Source: an uncultured Brevibacterium sp.
GTDB taxonomy: Bacteria > Actinomycetota > Actinomycetes > Actinomycetales > Brevibacteriaceae
Reading direction: 5' to 3'
Length of the DNA stretch: 10,905 bases
Assembly: GCA_902489215.1 (NCBI GenBank)
Contig: CABTZE010000061.1
Coordinates: forward strand, 1 to 10,905
How positions within the stretch are numbered: the stretch's first letter is position 1; each line of letters opens with the position of its first letter. A program made the translations under genes and the position numbers. Below are positions 1 through 5,919 of the stretch, piece by piece. A model generated the notes under the pieces. That model had not been told where the DNA came from, made no database searches, and saw only the letters and a list, made by a program, of their open reading frames with translations.

Positions 1-80
1 TCAGCTCGCGGCCGCGGCGGGGGGTGGCGGCCCGCCTCCAGGGCCGGCCGCTAATCTCCCCCCCCCGCCCCGCCTCCCCC
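1..80. other. Low-complexity, probably corrupted contig end
   Basis: This stretch is dominated by runs of C and G and contains a NotI-type octamer (8-15) and an FseI-type octamer (42-49). Read on the minus strand, it turns the trpS frame into a glycine-rich tail of nine residues and a stop exactly where the conserved part of tryptophanyl-tRNA synthetase should continue. G-rich runs on the strand being read are a common artefact at low-quality read ends. I infer a damaged contig end rather than real biology, but the sequence alone cannot prove this. Confidence 0.6.
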
Positions 81-518
81 GTGGTACAGCAGGATGTCAC
101 CAGCCATAAGCGACGGATAGGTCAGAAGTCCCACCGACACGTGTTCGTTCTTCTGCGACTTGTCTTTGAACTGGGTCATGCGCTGCGCTTCACCCAGTCC
201 GGTCTGGCATTCCAGCACCCAGCCCAGCTGCGAGTTCGCGGGAATCTGTGACTGCACGTACAGGGTCGTACGCTCCGGGTCGACACCGGCGGCAATGAAC
301 TGTGCGGCGGTGCGCAGGGTGCGCTCGCGCAGTTCGTCAGGGTTCTGCTCCACCGTGATGGCGTGCTGGTTGGCGATGAACAGGAAGGAATCGTATTCCT
401 CCTGGAGCGCCACGACCGGGGCGAGCGCCCCGATGTAGTTCCCGAGGTGGAGCGAATCTGAGGTCGCCTGAATTCCGGTGAGGGACCGCTGGGGGTGGGA
501 GGGGGCAGAAGAAGTCAT
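81..518 (-). CDS. trpS: Tryptophanyl-tRNA synthetase, N-terminal fragment
   Basis: Class I aminoacyl-tRNA synthetase that charges tRNA-Trp with tryptophan in the cytoplasm. The 146 visible residues carry the HIGH-type ATP-binding signature as HLGNY (24-28, after GIQATSDSL), the FIANQHA segment (48-54) and the TrpRS-specific stretch GLLTYPSLMAGDILLY (130-145). The KMSKS loop and anticodon-binding domain are missing because the frame collapses into low-complexity sequence at about base 80; the full family protein is roughly 330-370 residues. The ATG at 516-518 is preceded by AGGTGG at a somewhat long spacing and gives the normal family N-terminus. It is a single-gene unit on the minus strand with a long upstream gap. 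The family assignment is very secure; whether the gene is really broken or merely badly sequenced is open. Confidence 0.93.
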
Positions 519-654
519 ACCAGCATTCTGCCACCTGGAGATTCCACCTCGGGAGCGGCCCGGGGAGTCTTACAAGCGGCAGTCACGAGGCCCCACCCGG
601 CAGCGCACTCAGCACAGGCGCTCTCTGCGGGAAATTCTCAAACAGGCGTCCCAC

Positions 655-684
655 ATATTAAGAATCCTCAGAATAACGTGACAG
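655..684 (-). promoter_or_regulatory. Candidate trpS promoter
   Basis: On the minus strand a -10-like TAATAT (660 to 655) follows CTGTCA (684 to 679, four of six matches to TTGACA) with an 18-base spacer. It would start transcription near base 648 and give trpS a leader of about 130 bases. This rests on motif matching only. Confidence 0.35.
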
Positions 685-749
685 ATAGCACAACGGCTTC
701 TGACATTCTGCGCATCACCGCAAAACCGTTCACCGCGGTCTACTGGTAG

Positions 750-928
750 ATGCGCGAAATCAGCGGGGCAAACGCGTTCATCAAATACCAGAAGTCCTAC
801 CTGCGCCGCCACGGCACGCTGGAAGGGTCGAAGGGCAAACGCGAATTCTGGCGGGACCTGACGGACGAACAGGACCGCAACCCCACAACCCGCTGCTGCT
901 GACAGACGCCGACTGGCTGGCCATCTGA
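750..928 (+). pseudogene. Small unrecognised ORF, apparently frameshifted
   Basis: An ATG at 750 opens a 50-codon frame ending at TGA 900-902. Its start (MREISGANAFIKYQKSY) and middle (RRHGTLEGSKGKREFWRDL) have a balanced, charged, protein-like composition, but the last residues degenerate to TTRCC. If the CCCC run at 881-884 had one more C, the frame would continue as NPHNPLLLTDADWLAI and stop at 926-928, giving a 59-residue protein. A TAG lies directly before the ATG and no ribosome-binding site is visible, so this may be the 3' remnant of a larger decayed gene. A strong terminator follows at 951-990. I do not recognise the family. It could also be an intact short gene hit by a homopolymer sequencing error. 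Confidence 0.4.
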
Positions 929-950
929 GCCCCGGGCGGCCAGTCAGACG

Positions 951-990
951 AAAAGCGCCGGGGATGCGAAATCGCATCACCGGCGCTTTT
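951..990. terminator. Bidirectional intrinsic terminator
   Basis: A near-perfect 40-base palindrome: the arms pair over 18 of 20 positions, starting AAAAGCGCCGG and ending CCGGCGCTTTT. The A-tract on one side and T-tract on the other let it work in both directions. It serves xth on the minus strand (83 bases after its stop) and the plus-strand ORF at 750-928. Confidence 0.88.
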
Positions 991-1072
991 CTGTGCGCAG
1001 AAGACTAAGACTCGGCCATTCGGGTCCCCGCCACCGGCCATTCAGTCAGCTGGGGCGCCGGCTTCAGGAAAC

Positions 1073-1885
1073 TCAGCCCTTCAGCGCGGGGAGATCGTAG
1101 TCGATGACCAGCGGGGCGTGATCCGACCAGCGCTGGTCGTAGGCCGCTGCCTTGTCGACCTGCGCCTGTACGGCTTTTTCTGCAAGTTCCGGCGTGGCCA
1201 TCTGGTAGTCGATCCGCCAACCGGTGTCGTTGTCGAAAGCCTTGCCGCGCATCGACCACCACGTGTAGGGACCGTCCATTTCGCCGGACAGCTTCCGGTG
1301 GACATCCACCCAACCGAGGCTGCCGAAGAACTCATCGAAGTAGGCGCGTTCTTCCGGCAGGAAGCCTGCCTTCTTCACGTTGCCCTTCCAGTTCTTGATG
1401 TCGAGCTCCGTGTGGCCCACGTTGAGGTCGCCGGTGATGACGGCGTAGTCGGCGTGCTTCTTCAGCTGGTCCATGCGGATCTTCATCTGATCCATGAAAC
1501 GGTACTTGTCATCCTGTTTGGGCGTGCCCACCTCACCGGAGTGCACATAGGCCGAAACGACGGTCAGCAGGCTGCCGTCCTCAAGCTGATAGTCAGCTTC
1601 CAGCCAACGGCCTGCAAGGTCGAAGTAGCTGTCGCCATTGCCGATCCTGGTTTCCACAGCCGGCACGTTGCTGACGACCGCAACACCGGCACGGCCCTTC
1701 GCCTCAGCGTCGGCAGAGTAGGCGTGATCCCCCAGCGGCGCCATGACTTCGTAGGCGATGTCGTTCTGCGCGCGCACCTCCTGCAGGGTAAGGATGTCGC
1801 AGCCGCGACCGTCCGCCCACTCCTGCATGTTCTTGCGCATGGCCGCGCGGATTCCGTTGACGTTCACATTGACGATTCTCAGCAT
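1073..1885 (-). CDS. xth: Exodeoxyribonuclease III (AP endonuclease)
   Basis: Mg-dependent 3'-5' exonuclease and class II apurinic/apyrimidinic endonuclease of base-excision repair, of the exonuclease III/EEP superfamily. The 270 residues fit the family length. Signature residues appear in order: Asn8 in NVNGIRA, metal-binding Glu36 in LQEVR, Tyr113 in SAYVHSGE, the catalytic TGDLNVGHTELDI block with Asp153 and Asn155, the DNA-binding TWWS and WRIDY segments (209-227), and the terminal Ser-Asp-His (254-256). The ATG at 1885 was chosen because it gives the usual LRIVNVNVNGIR start; an ATG six codons upstream (1903) is possible. The frame stays open back to 2239, but that extension overlaps the divergent gene and has no family match. 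It is a single gene, divergent from the GNAT gene and ended by the hairpin at 951-990. Confidence 0.96.
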   Translation of the reverse strand: MLRIVNVNVNGIRAAMRKNMQEWADGRGCDILTLQEVRAQNDIAYEVMAPLGDHAYSADAEAKGRAGVAVVSNVPAVETRIGNGDSYFDLAGRWLEADYQLEDGSLLTVVSAYVHSGEVGTPKQDDKYRFMDQMKIRMDQLKKHADYAVITGDLNVGHTELDIKNWKGNVKKAGFLPEERAYFDEFFGSLGWVDVHRKLSGEMDGPYTWWSMRGKAFDNDTGWRIDYQMATPELAEKAVQAQVDKAAAYDQRWSDHAPLVIDYDLPALKG

Positions 1886-2061
1886 TGCCCCATCGTCCCA
1901 CATCGCCTTGGGCCCCGACCTCGCACACCGCATAGTGGCACCCACATACCCCCGCTTCACCTCGCCCGCCGAACCCCAAGCCGCCTTCCAGCCAGCACCT
2001 TGCCAGCCGACCCACCTGCCCTCACCTGCAGAAGAGCATCTGTGACAAACACACAGGCCGG

Positions 2062-2075
2062 TAGAATGCGAGATG
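2062..2075 (+). promoter_or_regulatory. -10 element and possible leaderless start of the GNAT gene
   Basis: TAGAAT (2062-2067) matches TATAAT at five of six positions. GTGACA lies upstream at 2042-2047, but the spacing (14) is too short for a normal -35. The expected transcription start, 6-7 bases downstream, falls at or next to the ATG of 2073, so a leaderless transcript, common in actinobacteria, is possible. Confidence 0.45.
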
Positions 2076-2117
2076 AGTACACTGTTCGCATTAGGCGAAT
2101 ACGTCCAAGGAGGAACC

Positions 2118-2600
2118 ATGTCAGAACAATTTGATGTTGAACGGCTCGAGATCAGTCCCCTTGACGAAGTCGACGCCCTCGAGCTTCGCGAATTCCTCGT
2201 AGATTCGCTCGAAGACTTCTGGGGTGACACCAACCTCACCCGCGACCACGCCCCGCACTGGTTCCGCCAGTTCGCCGCATCCGGCTTGGTTGCCCGCTAC
2301 AAGAACGAATTCGTCGGCTACCTGCTGGGCGCCATCCCAGTGGAAGGCCCCTCGCTCGTGCACCTGGTGGCCGTCCACGACAACTACCGCCACAAAGGCA
2401 TCGGCCGCATCCTGTACGAAGCATTCATCAAGCACGCACGCGAACGCGGCGCCGACATCGTGCAGGCAACTGCCCTGCCGGAAAACGCCGGCGCGATTTC
2501 GTTCCACTCCTCGCTCGGGTTCGAAGGCGAACTCATCGACAACTATGCAGGCCCCGACAACGCCCGCGTTCTCTTCACCTACCGCCTGGCAGCACACTGA
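2118..2600 (+). CDS. GNAT-family N-acetyltransferase
   Basis: Predicted cytoplasmic acetyltransferase that uses acetyl-CoA; the substrate cannot be told from sequence. The 160 residues form one GNAT fold. Motif A runs over about 82-105 (LVAVHDNYRHKGIGRILYEA), with the pyrophosphate-binding loop RHKGIG at 91-96. Motif B follows with PENAGAISFHSSLGFE (121-136). The N-terminal 40 residues are acidic. The start at 2118 is set by a very strong AAGGAGG ribosome-binding site at 2107-2113. The same frame also has an ATG at 2073, five bases after a good -10 element, so a form 15 residues longer may be made from a leaderless message. It is a single gene, divergent from xth and convergent with folD, from which it is separated by two hairpins. 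The GNAT call is secure; RimI-type protein acetylation or small-molecule resistance are both possible. Confidence 0.93.
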   Translation: MSEQFDVERLEISPLDEVDALELREFLVDSLEDFWGDTNLTRDHAPHWFRQFAASGLVARYKNEFVGYLLGAIPVEGPSLVHLVAVHDNYRHKGIGRILYEAFIKHARERGADIVQATALPENAGAISFHSSLGFEGELIDNYAGPDNARVLFTYRLAAH

Positions 2601-2607
2601 TCTGCGC

Positions 2608-2630
2608 GGGAGCGCTCACGGAGCGTTCCC
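2608..2630. terminator. GC-rich hairpin after the GNAT gene
   Basis: A 10-base stem (GGGAGCGCTC with GAGCGTTCCC, one wobble pair) around an ACG loop lies eight bases after the stop codon. There is no T-run, so it is more likely an mRNA 3'-end stabiliser or auxiliary hairpin than a full terminator. Confidence 0.45.
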
Positions 2631-2636
2631 AACACA

Positions 2637-2683
2637 AAGCACGAGGCGCCAGTACAGATTTTCTGTACCGGCGCCTCGTGCTT
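2637..2683. terminator. Bidirectional intrinsic terminator
   Basis: Long stem: AAGCACGAGGCGCC pairs with GGCGCCTCGTGCTT, and after one mismatch the inner GTACAG pairs with CTGTAC around an ATTT loop. It sits between the convergent GNAT gene (plus) and folD (minus) and probably ends both. Confidence 0.85.
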
Positions 2684-2703
2684 CTGCCTTGAGGTGGCCG
2701 TGG

Positions 2704-3588
2704 TCAGCCGCGGTCGGCGGCCCGCTCTGCCATGTCGATCACATTGGCCAGGAGCATGGCGCGGGTCATCGGCCCCACTCCCCCGGGGTTCGGTGAGTAC
2801 CAGGAGGCCTTCGCCTGGGCTGCCTGCGAAACATCGCCGACAACCTTCGACTTGCCTGTTTCCGGGTCCTGTTCGCGGGACACACCGACGTCGACGAGAA
2901 CAGCTCCGTCTTTCACTGCGTCACCGGCGACGATGTCCTTCACCCCGGCTGCCGCGACAATGACGTCAGCCTGTTTCAGCAGTTCGGGGAGATTCTTCGT
3001 GCCGGTGTGAGTGAGCGTGACGGTTGCGTTGACATCGCGGCGAGTCAGCAGCAGCCCAATGGGGCGGCCCACTGTCACACCGCGGCCCAGAACAACCACG
3101 TGCTTGCCGTTCAGGTCCACGCCGTGACGCTCCAGGAGTTCGACGATGCCGCGCGGTGTGCACGGCAGCGGCGAAGTCACGTCTTCGCGCACCCGCAGAA
3201 CCAGACGCCCCAGGTTGGTGGGGTGCAGGCCATCGGCGTCCTTGTCCGGATCGATCAGTTCGAGCACGCGGTTGGTGTCGATGCCGTCCGGCAAGGGCAG
3301 CTGCACGATGAAGCCCGTGCAGTCCGGGTTGTTATTGAGCCTGGTGACCGCGTCTTCGATCTCCTGCTGGGTGGCCGTGGCCGGGAGATCCTCGCGGATC
3401 GACGCGATGCCCACCTCAGCGCAGTCGCGGTGCTTGCCGGCGACATACCACTGCGACCCCGGGTCCTCACCCACGAGCAGCGTGCCCAGGCCCGGAGTGA
3501 TACCCCGGTCCTTCAGGGCCTGCGCCCGTACAGCAAGTTCCTGTTTGATTGCAGTGGCTGTCGCTTTGCCGTCAAGCTTCTGTGGCAT
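2704..3588 (-). CDS. folD: Methylene-THF dehydrogenase / methenyl-THF cyclohydrolase
   Basis: Bifunctional cytoplasmic enzyme of folate one-carbon metabolism: it oxidises 5,10-methylene-THF with NADP and hydrolyses the methenyl product to 10-formyl-THF, the donor for purines and initiator formyl-Met. The 294 residues have the family layout: PGLGTLLVGEDPGS (32-45), the catalytic Tyr48/Lys52 pair in YVAGK, VQLPLP (95-100), the catalytic DADG (117-120), PCTPRGIVELL (142-152), the dinucleotide-binding GRGVTVGRPIG (168-178, the actinobacterial variant of GRSxxVGxP) and the C-terminal PGGVGPMT (268-275). The ATG shares one base with the glyA stop (TGATG), so translation is coupled to the gene that makes its substrate. 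The shared message ends at the hairpin 2637-2683. The assignment is secure. Confidence 0.98.
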   Translation of the reverse strand: MPQKLDGKATATAIKQELAVRAQALKDRGITPGLGTLLVGEDPGSQWYVAGKHRDCAEVGIASIREDLPATATQQEIEDAVTRLNNNPDCTGFIVQLPLPDGIDTNRVLELIDPDKDADGLHPTNLGRLVLRVREDVTSPLPCTPRGIVELLERHGVDLNGKHVVVLGRGVTVGRPIGLLLTRRDVNATVTLTHTGTKNLPELLKQADVIVAAAGVKDIVAGDAVKDGAVLVDVGVSREQDPETGKSKVVGDVSQAAQAKASWYSPNPGGVGPMTRAMLLANVIDMAERAADRG

Positions 3589-4865
3589 CAGTACTGTTCC
3601 AGTCCTTCGTAGAGTGGGAAGTCCTTCGCGACCTTAGCAACACGCTCGCGCAGCGCTGCAAGGTCCGCACCGGGCTTGAGCGTTTCGGCGATGATGTCGG
3701 CAACCTCGGTGAAGGCTGCAGCGTCGAGACCGCGGGTGGCAAGGGCCGGGGTTCCGATGCGCAGACCGGACGTCACCATCGGCGGACGCGGGTCAAACGG
3801 AACAGCGTTGCGGTTGACGGTGATGCCCACCTGGTGCAGCAGGTCTTCACCCTGCTTGCCGTCGATTTCGCTGTTGCGCAGGTCGACGAGCACAAGGTGT
3901 ACGTCAGTGCCGCCGGACAGGACCGAAACACCGGCCTCGGCAACATCATCGCGAAGCAGACGCTCGGCGAGGATCTGTGCGCCTTCGATGGTGCGCTTCT
4001 GACGGTCCTTGAATTCGTCTTCCGCTGCCAGCTTGAACGCGACAGCCTTGCCCGCAATCACGTGCATGAGCGGGCCGCCCTGCTGACCGGGGAAAACAGC
4101 CGAGTTGATCTTCTTGTTGAGCTCTTCCGAGTTCGTCAGGATGAAGCCCGAGCGGGGACCGCCGAGGGTCTTGTGCACCGTCGAGGACACAACATCGGCG
4201 TACTCAACCGGGTTGGGGTGCAGACCAGCTGCGACAAGACCTGCGAAGTGCGCCATGTCGACCCACAGGTAAGCGCCGACCTCATCAGCAATTTCGCGGA
4301 AGGCTTTGAAGTCCAGCTGACGCGGGTAGGCCGACCACCCTGCGACGATGACCTTCGGTTTGTGTTCAAGAGCGCGTTCACGAACCTGGTCCATGTCCAC
4401 ACGGTTGGTTTCAGGGTCAACCTCGTAGGACGACACGTTGTACAGACGTCCCGAGAAGTTGATCTTCATGCCGTGCGTCAGGTGTCCGCCGTGAGCCAGA
4501 TCGAGGCCCAGCAGACCGTCGCCAGCACGCGCCAGTGCGTGCATAACAGCGGCGTTGGCGGAAGCACCGGAGTGCGGCTGGACGTTTGCGTACTTCGCAC
4601 CGAAAAGCGCCTTTGCTCTTTCAATGGCGAGGTTCTCTGCAACGTCAACGTATTCACAGCCGCCGTAGTAGCGGCGCCCCGGGTAGCCTTCGGCGTACTT
4701 GTTCGTCAGCACCGAGCCCTGAGCCTGCAGCACAGCGCGAGGAACAAAGTTCTCCGACGCAATCATTTCCAGGTAGTCCTGCTGGCGGCCGAGCTCCTGG
4801 TCGAGCACCTTGGCAATTTCGGGATCAATATCCGCGATGCTCTGCGACAGAGGCGTGTTCGACAT
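3588..4865 (-). CDS. glyA: Serine hydroxymethyltransferase
   Basis: PLP-dependent cytoplasmic enzyme that interconverts serine plus THF with glycine plus 5,10-methylene-THF, the main entry of one-carbon units. The 425 residues match the bacterial family length. Visible landmarks are the LEMIASENF (32-40) and YAEGYPGRRYYGG (57-69) segments, QPHSGASAN (96-104), DLAHGGHLTHG (122-132), the PLP-binding Asp203 in WVDMAHFAGL, the internal-aldimine Lys232 in the VSSTVHKTLGGPRSG block, and VTSGLRIGTPALATRG near the C-terminus. A strong AGGAAAGGAA ribosome-binding site precedes the ATG at 4865. It is first in a two-gene unit with folD, whose start overlaps its stop by one base, so the pair feeds methylene-THF straight into FolD. 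A perfect 10-bp hairpin lies 22 bases before the start and may regulate expression. Confidence 0.98.
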   Translation of the reverse strand: MSNTPLSQSIADIDPEIAKVLDQELGRQQDYLEMIASENFVPRAVLQAQGSVLTNKYAEGYPGRRYYGGCEYVDVAENLAIERAKALFGAKYANVQPHSGASANAAVMHALARAGDGLLGLDLAHGGHLTHGMKINFSGRLYNVSSYEVDPETNRVDMDQVRERALEHKPKVIVAGWSAYPRQLDFKAFREIADEVGAYLWVDMAHFAGLVAAGLHPNPVEYADVVSSTVHKTLGGPRSGFILTNSEELNKKINSAVFPGQQGGPLMHVIAGKAVAFKLAAEDEFKDRQKRTIEGAQILAERLLRDDVAEAGVSVLSGGTDVHLVLVDLRNSEIDGKQGEDLLHQVGITVNRNAVPFDPRPPMVTSGLRIGTPALATRGLDAAAFTEVADIIAETLKPGADLAALRERVAKVAKDFPLYEGLEQY

Positions 4866-4887
4866 CCACGTTCCTTTCCTTCAGACA

Positions 4888-4918
4888 GCCGTTGTGCGGT
4901 CTGAGCGGGCACAACGGC
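4888..4918 (-). promoter_or_regulatory. Hairpin in the glyA leader
   Basis: Perfect inverted repeat GCCGTTGTGC / GCACAACGGC (4888-4897 and 4909-4918) with an 11-base loop, just upstream of the glyA ribosome-binding site. A -10-like GACAAT lies at 4927 to 4922 on the minus strand; if it is used, the transcript begins within or beside the hairpin. The hairpin could be a protein operator, an mRNA 5'-end stabiliser or a translation control. There is no T-run, so it is not a classic terminator. Confidence 0.6.
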
Positions 4919-5031
4919 CTCATTGTCTCACGGGTCACACGTTCACACTTCCGACGACACATAGCGGACTCGACGGACTCTGCAGGTGCTGGAGGGACAG
5001 CGGAAAGTGGGGGCGCTGGGGACGGAAGCTC

Positions 5032-5098
5032 CACCTCGTATGCCCTCCCCAGGTTCAGGCACGAGGTGCCGCTCCCTTGGCAGCAGAGCCCCACCTCG
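5032..5098. repeat. Alternating CACCTCG / CGAGGTG arms
   Basis: Three short arms about 30 bases apart: CACCTCGT (5032-5039), its exact complement ACGAGGTG (5061-5068), and CACCTCG (5092-5098). In RNA the middle arm could pair with either neighbour, an attenuator-like arrangement. AGCTCCACCTCGT (5027-5039) recurs exactly at 9331-9343, and CCACCTCGGGAGC (5091-5103) recurs after trpS near 544. Confidence 0.4.
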
Positions 5099-5175
5099 GG
5101 AGCCCCTCCACACACCAAGACTCCCGTCAGCCGGAACCTTCGCCCTAGCTGTGGCGGCTATACCGCAGATTCCTT

Positions 5176-5274
5176 GCTGAAGCGTGCTGCCTCCCTGCGG
5201 CTAAAGCGTGGATTTGTCGTTAAAGCGCGGATCCCGGCTAAGGGGTGGATTCGTTGCAAACGGGTGTGGGGCTG
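5176..5274. repeat. Degenerate 18-19 bp tandem repeat, five units
   Basis: Unit starts at 5176, 5200, 5219, 5237 and 5256, so the period is 24, 19, 18 and 19. The three central units read GCTAAAGCGTGGATTTGTC, GTTAAAGCGCGGATCCCG and GCTAAGGGGTGGATTCGTT; the outer two are more decayed. The minus-strand consensus is about ACAAATCCACGCTTTAGC. The array lies between the rplQ terminator and the glyA leader, outside any gene. Confidence 0.55.
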
Positions 5275-5291
5275 CGAAGGCAAAAACACGA

Positions 5292-5324
5292 AAGGCGCCG
5301 CAGAACGTGGTTCTGCGGCGCCTT
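5292..5324 (-). terminator. Terminator of the ribosomal/rpoA operon
   Basis: A 14-bp perfect stem (AAGGCGCCGCAGAA with TTCTGCGGCGCCTT) around a five-base loop, 25 bases after the rplQ stop. On the minus strand it is followed by TTTCGTGTTTTTG, a good U-tract. Confidence 0.88.
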
Positions 5325-5349
5325 CGTTCAGGCTTCAGAGAAGCTCAGA

Positions 5350-5898
5350 TCAGGCTTCATCCTTTTCAGCATCTGCTTCAGCAGCTGCGTCATCGGCGGC
5401 TTCCTGGGCTTCGTCTTCCTGCGGGCCGGAGTCGACATCCGGTGCAGCTTCGACTTCTTCAGCCGGAGCTTCGGCCTTTTCGTCAGCCGAGGCAGCAGCT
5501 GCGCCTTCAGCTTCCTTCACCACGGCCTGCTTCGGCGAGTAAGCCTCAAGCACCAGCTCGATGACAGCCATGGGGGCGTTGTCACCAGGGCGGGGACCGA
5601 TCTTGGTGATGCGGGTGTAACCACCCGGACGTTCGGCAACAGCAGGTGCGATCGAGGTGAACAGCTCGTGCACGATGCCCTTGTCGCTGATCGAACGCAG
5701 GACGCGACGACGCGAAGCGAGGTCACCCTTCTTAGCGAAGGTGATCAGACGCTCGGCGTGCGGGCGCAGGCGCTTGGCCTTGGTTTCGGTGGTCTTCACC
5801 GACTTGTTTTCAAAGAGCTGGGCTGCAAGGTTGTTCAGCATTGCCCGCTCGTGCGCCGGGGAACCGCCGAGGCGGTTGCCCTTGGTAGGCGTAGGCAT
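5350..5898 (-). CDS. rplQ: 50S ribosomal protein L17 with acidic C-terminal tail
   Basis: Large-subunit ribosomal protein near the exit tunnel. Residues 1-120 are the conserved L17 domain: MPTPTKGNRLGGSPAHERAM at the start, then LFENKSVKTTETKAKRLRPHAE (28-49) and the GGYTRITKIGPRPGDNAPMAVIEL block (92-115). Residues from about 125 to 182 form an Ala/Glu/Asp-rich low-complexity tail of nearly 60 residues, absent from the roughly 120-residue E. coli protein. Extended tails are known in actinobacterial L17, though this one is strongly acidic for an rRNA-binding protein. AAGGAGA precedes the ATG at 5898. It is the last gene of the operon, 21 bases after rpoA and before the terminator at 5292-5324. 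Confidence 0.97.
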   Translation of the reverse strand: MPTPTKGNRLGGSPAHERAMLNNLAAQLFENKSVKTTETKAKRLRPHAERLITFAKKGDLASRRRVLRSISDKGIVHELFTSIAPAVAERPGGYTRITKIGPRPGDNAPMAVIELVLEAYSPKQAVVKEAEGAAAASADEKAEAPAEEVEAAPDVDSGPQEDEAQEAADDAAAEADAEKDEA

Positions 5899-5919
5899 GG
5901 GTTTTCTCCTTGGAAATTC

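Larger units (their letters stand above)
519..1072. other. Intergenic region between trpS and xth
   Basis: About 550 bases with no convincing intact gene. It holds the candidate trpS promoter, the frameshifted small ORF and the terminator hairpin listed separately. The minus-strand frames across it are Arg/Ala/Cys-rich and look like chance high-GC frames. Confidence 0.6.
4866..5349. other. Long intergenic region glyA-rplQ
   Basis: About 480 bases without a credible gene; the plus-strand frames crossing it have Ser/Arg/Pro-rich random composition. It contains the glyA leader hairpin, three alternating CACCTCG arms (5032-5098), a degenerate tandem repeat (5176-5274) and the rplQ terminator (5292-5324). 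I could not fit the stretch 5100-5175 to any known riboswitch. Confidence 0.65.

Noticed and set aside
519..650. T-box-like GGGTGGGGCCTCG in the trpS leader
   Set aside because: It resembles GGGTGGNACCGCG only in part, the bases expected to pair with the tRNA end do not fit tRNA-Trp, and no specifier hairpin with a TGG codon could be drawn.
1118..2134. A 338-codon plus-strand frame opposite xth
   Set aside because: It lies opposite the conserved exonuclease III and has the composition of a codon-complement shadow, with no ribosome-binding site.
1886..2239. N-terminal extension of xth to 388 residues
   Set aside because: The extra 118 residues are Ser/Arg/Trp-rich, overlap the promoter and 5' end of the GNAT gene, and precede the normal family N-terminus.
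3549..4904. A 451-codon plus-strand frame opposite glyA
   Set aside because: It is antisense to glyA throughout, with no recognisable domain.
5100..5175. Possible riboswitch (glycine, THF or ZTP type) upstream of glyA
   Set aside because: None of the conserved core motifs of these classes could be found in order on the minus strand.
5176..5274. Tandem units as DnaA boxes (ATCCACGC versus TTATCCACA)
   Set aside because: The match stops at ATCCAC, the flanking bases differ from the box, and no dnaA/dnaN context is present.
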